Positions 59,425 to 64,000 of a DNA stretch of 64,000 nucleotides are shown piece by piece. Location: NCBI GenBank assembly GCA_014904845.1, contig MU119222.1:372001-436000 (forward strand), given 5' to 3'. The position numbers and the translations under genes are program-made. Position 1 is the stretch's first letter. Every line of letters begins with the position of its first letter. The stretch comes from Acephala macrosclerotiorum. Lineage: Eukaryota; Ascomycota; Leotiomycetes; Helotiales; Mollisiaceae. The notes below the pieces were generated by a model. It worked only from the letters and a program-made list of their open reading frames with translations, did no database searches and was not told the origin of the DNA.

Positions 59425-60566
59425 TCAAATCGCCTGTTTCCCCGGTCTTTTATTCTTGCATAATGGTTGGTTTTCAGCAGTGTCTCGCGTTTTCTTCGTT
59501 CCTTTAAGGTGATTGACTGCCTTTCTCGGAAGTCGAGAGATGGCCTTTCGTCGTCTCGTCTTCACTATATTTGAAGTAGCCGCTTCATTAGAGTTGCCGT
59601 TGGAATTGGCAGGTGCTGTGACTCCAGAGGCCCTGGCCTCAGCCAGAAGCGTAGTGAAAGCAGACGACTGAGAATGTCAGATGATATTCAGCAAATGTTA
59701 CAAATTTAAAACAAAGGTCATTAAAATACCTTCTCAGAAACGACTGGAGGCCCAACGTAAGCTCTCTCCACCGTCGCAACCCGAAGGTCAAGATTAAAGT
59801 GTGCTCGGCATAACCTGCAACTCTGTCTCATTGAACGGTCCGGAATTGGAATGCCAAGTTTCTGTAACTCAGCATTGGGCGAAAAAAGCAACTGATCATA
59901 CCAAGACAAGCAATGGCATAATTGGCGAGTGCTGTCTTTCAACTTCGCAGCTCCCTTTAGCTCTTTGACAGGACCGTACTCCAAGTACTTGTCACCTGAA
60001 GCTTCGACAACTGAGTCCTTTGAAATGAGCGTAATAGATGGGTACCATTCTGAGTTATGGCCATTCTGAAACTTGTACCAGTCCATGGCTGCTCTGCAAG
60101 CCCGTTCATGGCCGAATTGGTTCCAATTAGACCAGTAGGGAGAGACAAGAGTTCCTTCTGGGGGCATTATTGGGAATGCCAGATGACGAACTTTGGTTGC
60201 CGTTTTGCAGTACAAGTAGAAGGTCATAATGTCCCAATCAAAATCATACAATCTCCCACTACCTCTTGAATCCCGCATGCTTGGACTCCGCCTTTCCTCG
60301 CAGTGTTTGTCTGGAAAGTAGAGTATGTCTCGCTCATGGTTGAAAAAGGTTTGGTGTCCTTGGAACCCCATTATCGAATTTTTGTAGTGTGGAAGAGTTA
60401 TTTGGCGGGATTCATAACAGGCACTCAGTAGGGGTAGTGCATCGCGAAACATCTTCTGCTCTAGAAATGTGATCTCGACGATTCGAGGCTCGAGGAAAGC
60501 TTGCATCCAGATTTGGATACGAAGCTCTGGTAGGAGTTCGGGAAATTTATGAAAGACGACCGCCAT
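59425..60566 (-). CDS. 2EXR-domain protein with basic C-terminal exon
   Basis: Two exons (60566-59730 and 59667-59425) give 359 residues. The 62-bp intron has a GTATTT donor, a TCTGAC branch and a TCTCAG acceptor; the join VSEK-SSAFTT is in phase. Without it the frame stops at 59721. The 2EXR-type region is residues 5-90: FHKFPELLPELRIQIW, EPRIVEITF, PLLSACYESRQITLPHY, then FFNHERDILYF. A CRLCRAHF Cys pair occurs in the last part of exon 1. Exon 2 is Ala/Asn-rich and then strongly basic (KTRRRKAISRLPRKA, KGTKKTR), which looks like a nuclear localisation signal. Start 60566 was chosen over an open extension to 60746 because it fits the family's usual beginning. Function unknown. Confidence 0.72.
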
Positions 60567-60902
60567 GATAATCCGATCTGCAATATGATATGTCAAAGAG
60601 AAACTGACATAAGAATGAGAAAGCAGATAGAGAGAGAGCACATTTATTTTAACTAAGTGAGCTTGTGGGAACTTTTGGTACCTACTTCGGGCACTAGGCG
60701 AAAGACGGAAATGCACCAGAAGCCTTCCCGAATCTTGACGTCCCAACTTAACATTCTAGAAGCAATAAGGGACGGGAACTAACAGCAGTCCAAATATTCC
60801 CCATCATTGGTAAACAGTTTAACTCGCTGGAGTCGCACCTGTCACCAGAAACTGCAACCTAGCATGACAGCACAACAACTCCTAGAAAAGACTAAGAAGA
60901 TA
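60567..60902. other. Intergenic gap, 336 bp
   Basis: Between the 2EXR gene start and the end of the NADAR remnant. Nothing supported. Confidence 0.4.
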
Positions 60903-61625
60903 TCATGACCTCAACTTCACCCTCACTCCCATTAAAGCTCCTCCCAGCTTATTAGCGCCCCAATCCGCCTCATTTCCCTTAGCGTGCTCAGCATCGAACC
61001 CAATCCCCCAGATGCGATCAACGGGACTGGCTTCCGCGATGACTGTATCACTTGTATTGAGCAATATCTCCTTCAACTTCGGATTCTGGCTGAATTTGAA
61101 TTTGAGGTAATTCCCTCTCTCGACGATTTGTCACAGGACGCATCCCATTTCGCTTGATTGAATGGACTGATATTCTTAGCTTCATCCCGCACTTCCAAAA
61201 ACTCAACGAGACAAAATGCTCCAACATTACAGGATTAATTCAAAATTGCTTGCTCGCCTAGCTTGTCTCCCCAACATCTTTGCTTCTCCAGGAGTCTGAG
61301 CAGCCAAAATTCTCTCCGCTACCCCCTCATCACCAAATAACAGTGCCTCCCGATATATAATATAATGTTCACTCGTGCGGAAGCTCGGCGATCCTGGCAA
61401 GTCTTTTTCTTTAACCCGACTAGAGAATCATTGTTGGAAACATACTTCTGGGTCTGGACCCTCGTAGCCAAAGAAATAGACGCGTGTTAATGTTCGTTTG
61501 ACAGGGAGCTTCGCCGCTTGGATGATCTTCTGGTCCATGTTCGGTACTGGGTTCACCATCTTGGAGCTTGAGAAATCCAACCAGCTTTTGAATACCACGA
61601 GACGGAAATGAGAAGCAAATTTCAC
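60903..61625 (-). pseudogene. NADAR-domain gene, decayed
   Basis: Minus-strand pieces in different frames line up with one NADAR domain. From 61625: RVYFFGYEGPDPEVCFQQ, then an in-frame TGA at 61430-61428 where the family has Trp, then SEHYIIYREALLFGD, ILAAQTPGEAKMLGRQ. After an 80-90 bp stretch that could be an intron (GTAATG to ATCAG), FNQAKWDASCDK follows. A one-base loss near 61128 shifts the frame, and the rest reads GNYLKF, SQNPKLKEILLNTSD, EASPVDRIWGIGFDAEH and WGANKLGGALMGVRVKL, ending at 60903. A six-base in-frame duplication (AAATTC) also lies near 61096-61107. NADAR proteins are N-glycosidases that act on ADP-ribosyl or aminated ribose compounds. With a stop and a frameshift this copy should be inactive, unless the sequence is wrong. 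Confidence 0.72.
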
Positions 61626-62327
61626 GGAGCAGATATAGCTTGCAAACTTGTACAGCGCGCGAACCTGAAAGCTAGAGCTGGAAGTACGGAGAAAGCTCTA
61701 ATCCACGTGACTTCAATAGGACCAAAGGAACCTTCGAGGAGAGCGCTATCAATGGAAGAAGCTGTTTAGCTTTGCTAAGATGATAAAATCGTAGATAGAT
61801 TAAAGGAGGGCTTTCTTTCATGGTACAGTTGCTGCGGATAGACGGTTATAATCAAAACCGCATTCCGATGAGCGACTTGCTCAAGAGCACAATGTCTGAC
61901 CTAGGAACAATGCCTGGAGCGGAGCGGAGTGGAGATCTCCACCTATCTCTATTCGTAGGAAGTGAAGTTTCGAGGACTTCTCAAGAACTTATGAGAATTT
62001 TAAATTGGAAGAAGAACGATGATGTTAGTTTGAACATACGGCTGAACGCCGACTCGGTCTTGAGACCGGCATTCGCAAAAGATTCGTAGGATGACAGCTC
62101 GATACGAGAGCGCTCAAGAGGGTTGCCTTTGATGCAAAGCAACTAGGCAACCTCATAATGTATGAGAATGAAGTCCCTGAACCCACAGGCCTCTGTGATC
62201 ATATCTGATCTTCGGCGTTCAGCAAATAAGATAAATATGCCACCACTGTCGAGTACCACTCTCATCTTTTCTCTGCATTGATCTCTGCATTTAAATTCCG
62301 AACTTCATTTCATTCGATAAGGTCAAG
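61626..62327. other. Intergenic gap, 700 bp
   Basis: Contains an 89-codon plus-strand frame (61820-62089) with an ATG but no recognisable domain; I do not call it a gene. Confidence 0.4.
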
Positions 62328-63085
62328 ATGAAAGTCATACTCACTGGCTGCACAGGCATGATCGGTTCAGAAACCCTCCGCCAATCCACCCTCCACCCAT
62401 CCGTAACCTCAATAATCGTCCTCTCCCGCCGCCCTCTCCAAGACTCCCAACTCTCCCCCAAAGTCAAAGTCATCATTCTCCCAGACTTCACTGCCTACGA
62501 CAGCTGGTTTTGGAAAGATCTCGCAGGAGCAGAAGCCTGTATCTGGACTTTGGGCGGCATACCTAGCCAGTTTCCAGACTTAGAGACCGCGAAGAAAGTC
62601 AATATTGATTATCCGTTCGAAGCAGCGAAAGCTTTCATTGAGCATCTGGCTCCGCAGGTTCCTGAGGGGAGGAAGTTTCGGTTCTTGTATGTTAGTGGAC
62701 ATGCGGTTGATCGTGACATGGAGAAGAAGCATTGGCTTTTTAATGATGCCATACACATTAAGATGAGTAATCTCTCGAAGCCGCAGAGGTGTTGGTGTTG
62801 CTGACGGAAATTTTCAGGGCGAGATTGAGAACAAGCTCAATCAACTCCAGGATTCAAATCCAGATACCTTCGAAGCATATCTTCCTAGACAGAAGTGTCA
62901 TCCCGCCGAACAGTGTGATGCTGACCATCGCTGGAAAATTGACCAATCCACTGTATCCCGCACTGAAAGCTGAGGAATTGGCAGCGGCGATGATCGAGGT
63001 CGCTGTAAATGGCGGATCTGAGCAAATAATTCCCCACGACGAGTTGAAGAACAAGGGAAGAGCGTTGTTGGACAGGGGTGAGTGA
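62328..63085 (+). pseudogene. Rossmann-fold NAD(P)-dependent oxidoreductase/epimerase-like gene, decayed
   Basis: The frame from ATG 62328 gives an SDR-type nucleotide-binding start: VILTGCTGMIGSETLRQ, a second strand VTSIIVLSRRPL, and IWTLGGIP, then FRFLYVSGHAVD. After HIK (62762) a 55-bp stretch has a GCTGAC branch and TTTTCAG end but starts ATGAGT where GTGAGT is expected, so the donor looks mutated. Joining 62762 to 62818 gives GEIENKLNQLQDSNPDTFEAYLPRQ. One base appears missing near 62895, after which another frame continues with VIPPNSVMLTIAGKL, PALKAEELAAAMIEVAV and a stop at 63085. Two independent lesions suggest a pseudogene. The intact relatives are short fungal NAD(P)-binding proteins of unknown substrate. 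Confidence 0.68.
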
Positions 63086-63363
63086 TGGCCATGGTTTGGG
63101 TTGGCTGTAAGCATGAATGGGAGGCGAAAAACTTGGTGTAAGAGGATATGTAGGAGGTCCGAGGAAGGTTCGGGGTCTTTATTTTCGGAACCAAGCGCGG
63201 TTAATTGATTCGCTGCTCCCAGGGTGTATGGTACAGCCTCTTGCAAGATCAATCGAGTTTTTGGGGGTGTAACAACCCAGTTTATTTTATAAATCGCCAC
63301 TTATCTCGTGATATTTCAAGCCTCAATAGACCACTTTTTTCCGTATCTCTACAGCAACGCTAC

Positions 63364-63687
63364 TAATCGCTCGGTTGGCACATCTCGCCCTGATTCCTTA
63401 CGTAATCGGGCGAGGGACAGCAATGCGTAGTCGCCAGCAATGCGTCGCTACACCAAAACGAAAATAGGAATTTTATTATAACACGTGCAATTTATCAAAT
63501 ACCGTAGAATCAATTAATATATAAGTAAATTCAACTGTGTTTATAAATATGCGCTAATAAAATTTGAGCATTTTTGATCTAACATTGAAATTTTACAAAA
63601 AGTAACGCATTGCTGGCCAACTACGCATTGCTGTCCCTCGCCCGATTACTACTGTAAGCGGGCGAGATGTGCCAACCGAGCGATTAG
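63364..63687. mobile_element. Foldback MITE-like element, 324 bp
   Basis: Two inverted arms of about 85 bp (63364-63448 and 63602-63687) flank an AT-rich centre of about 150 bp. The outer 26 bases (starting TAATCGCTCGGTTGGCACAT on the left) are perfectly complementary to the right end. Inner blocks GTAATCGGGCGAGGGACAG and CAATGCGTAGT..GCCAGCAATGCG also pair. Each arm contains a smaller hairpin (CTCGCCC with GGGCGAG). Both ends carry TA, compatible with a TA target duplication of a Tc1/mariner-type MITE. It encodes no protein. Confidence 0.75.
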
Positions 63688-64000
63688 GCACCCAAATATC
63701 AGCATATGATTTCATCGATTTAGTGCAATCCGATTGGATATTACGAAAACTTATTTCTTTCGAGAAGTGGGCGCATACTTTAAATTGGGTGCAAATCGCA
63801 TAGAAAGTAAAGTAAATCAATATTACCTCTTAATCGTGCACCATAAATGGATTGCACAACTTTAGCCTTTGATTTTAAACCTTGATCTCTAATTGGCTAA
63901 AGACTGTGCACTCTACTAATACGATTTTAGTACTAATACGATTTTCCTTATCACGAGAAAACGCGTCTTTTTCAAATTATTATTATATTTATAATATGTT
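63688..64000. repeat. AT-rich terminal sequence
   Basis: AT-rich and non-coding, including a near-duplicate of ctactaatacgatttt and tactaatacgattttc at about 63914-63948. It may be degraded transposon sequence continuing beyond the window. Confidence 0.35.

Noticed and set aside
61820..62089. 89-codon plus-strand frame
   Set aside because: It has an ATG but nothing recognisable, and it lies in a decayed region.
1..64000. tRNA genes and CRISPR arrays
   Set aside because: A few GTTCGA-like strings occur, but none sits in a plausible cloverleaf; no regularly spaced repeats were seen.

Overview
This is a gene-rich stretch of a filamentous ascomycete nuclear genome (Pezizomycotina; a leotiomycete is my guess, but the sequence alone does not prove it). 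Introns are mostly 46-133 bp, with GT donors, CTRAC-like branch points and AG acceptors. The gene content is typical of filamentous fungi: a HET-domain protein, a PalI/Rim9 homologue, a filamentous-fungal type of septin, 2EXR-like proteins, and short AT-rich islands that look like old repeat-induced point mutation (RIP). There are no tRNA, rRNA or CRISPR features that I can support.

Layout. 0.1-6.6 kb: two minus-strand genes, a large PARP6/8-like mono-ADP-ribosyltransferase and a U-box-like protein that carries an apparent one-base frameshift. 7.2-9.2 kb: a HET-domain protein. 9.3-10.9 kb: an orthodox aquaporin. 12.4-15.1 kb: a PA-TM-RING ubiquitin ligase. 16.3-27.1 kb: a complete carotenoid-retinal-rhodopsin cluster (carX, carRA, carB and an opsin). 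28.8-31.3 kb: a DEAD-box RNA helicase with a tryptophan-glycine-rich tail and a missing canonical 3' splice site. 35.6-37.1 kb: an APH-fold kinase. 38.2-40.3 kb: a mitochondrial ABC1/ADCK-type kinase. 42.2-44.6 kb: PalI. 45.7-47.2 kb: a compact SRPK-like kinase between two AT-rich islands, with a GC-AG intron. 48.7-50.4 kb: a septin. 53.0-54.4 kb: a membrane RING protein. 55.4-56.0 kb: a secreted SnoaL-like protein. 56.5-60.6 kb: three 2EXR-type genes, one interrupted by a stop codon. 60.9-63.1 kb: a decayed NADAR-domain gene and a decayed Rossmann-fold gene. 63.36-63.69 kb: a foldback MITE-like element.

How genes work together. The carotenoid cluster is the clear functional unit. CarRA makes phytoene and cyclises ends, CarB desaturates phytoene, CarX cleaves the product to retinal, and the opsin binds retinal; its two helix-C aspartates indicate a light-driven proton pump. 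The other genes are mainly housekeeping or signalling genes without an evident shared pathway. ADP-ribose chemistry appears at both ends (PARP-like at the left, NADAR remnant at the right), but nothing links them physically.

The right-hand 10 kb is accessory in character: small lineage-specific genes, three interrupted genes and a MITE-like element. Several single-base lesions occur across the window, including one in the otherwise intact helicase. Some may therefore be assembly errors rather than biology, and each is listed separately. Exon joins were read by eye and checked only for frame continuity.
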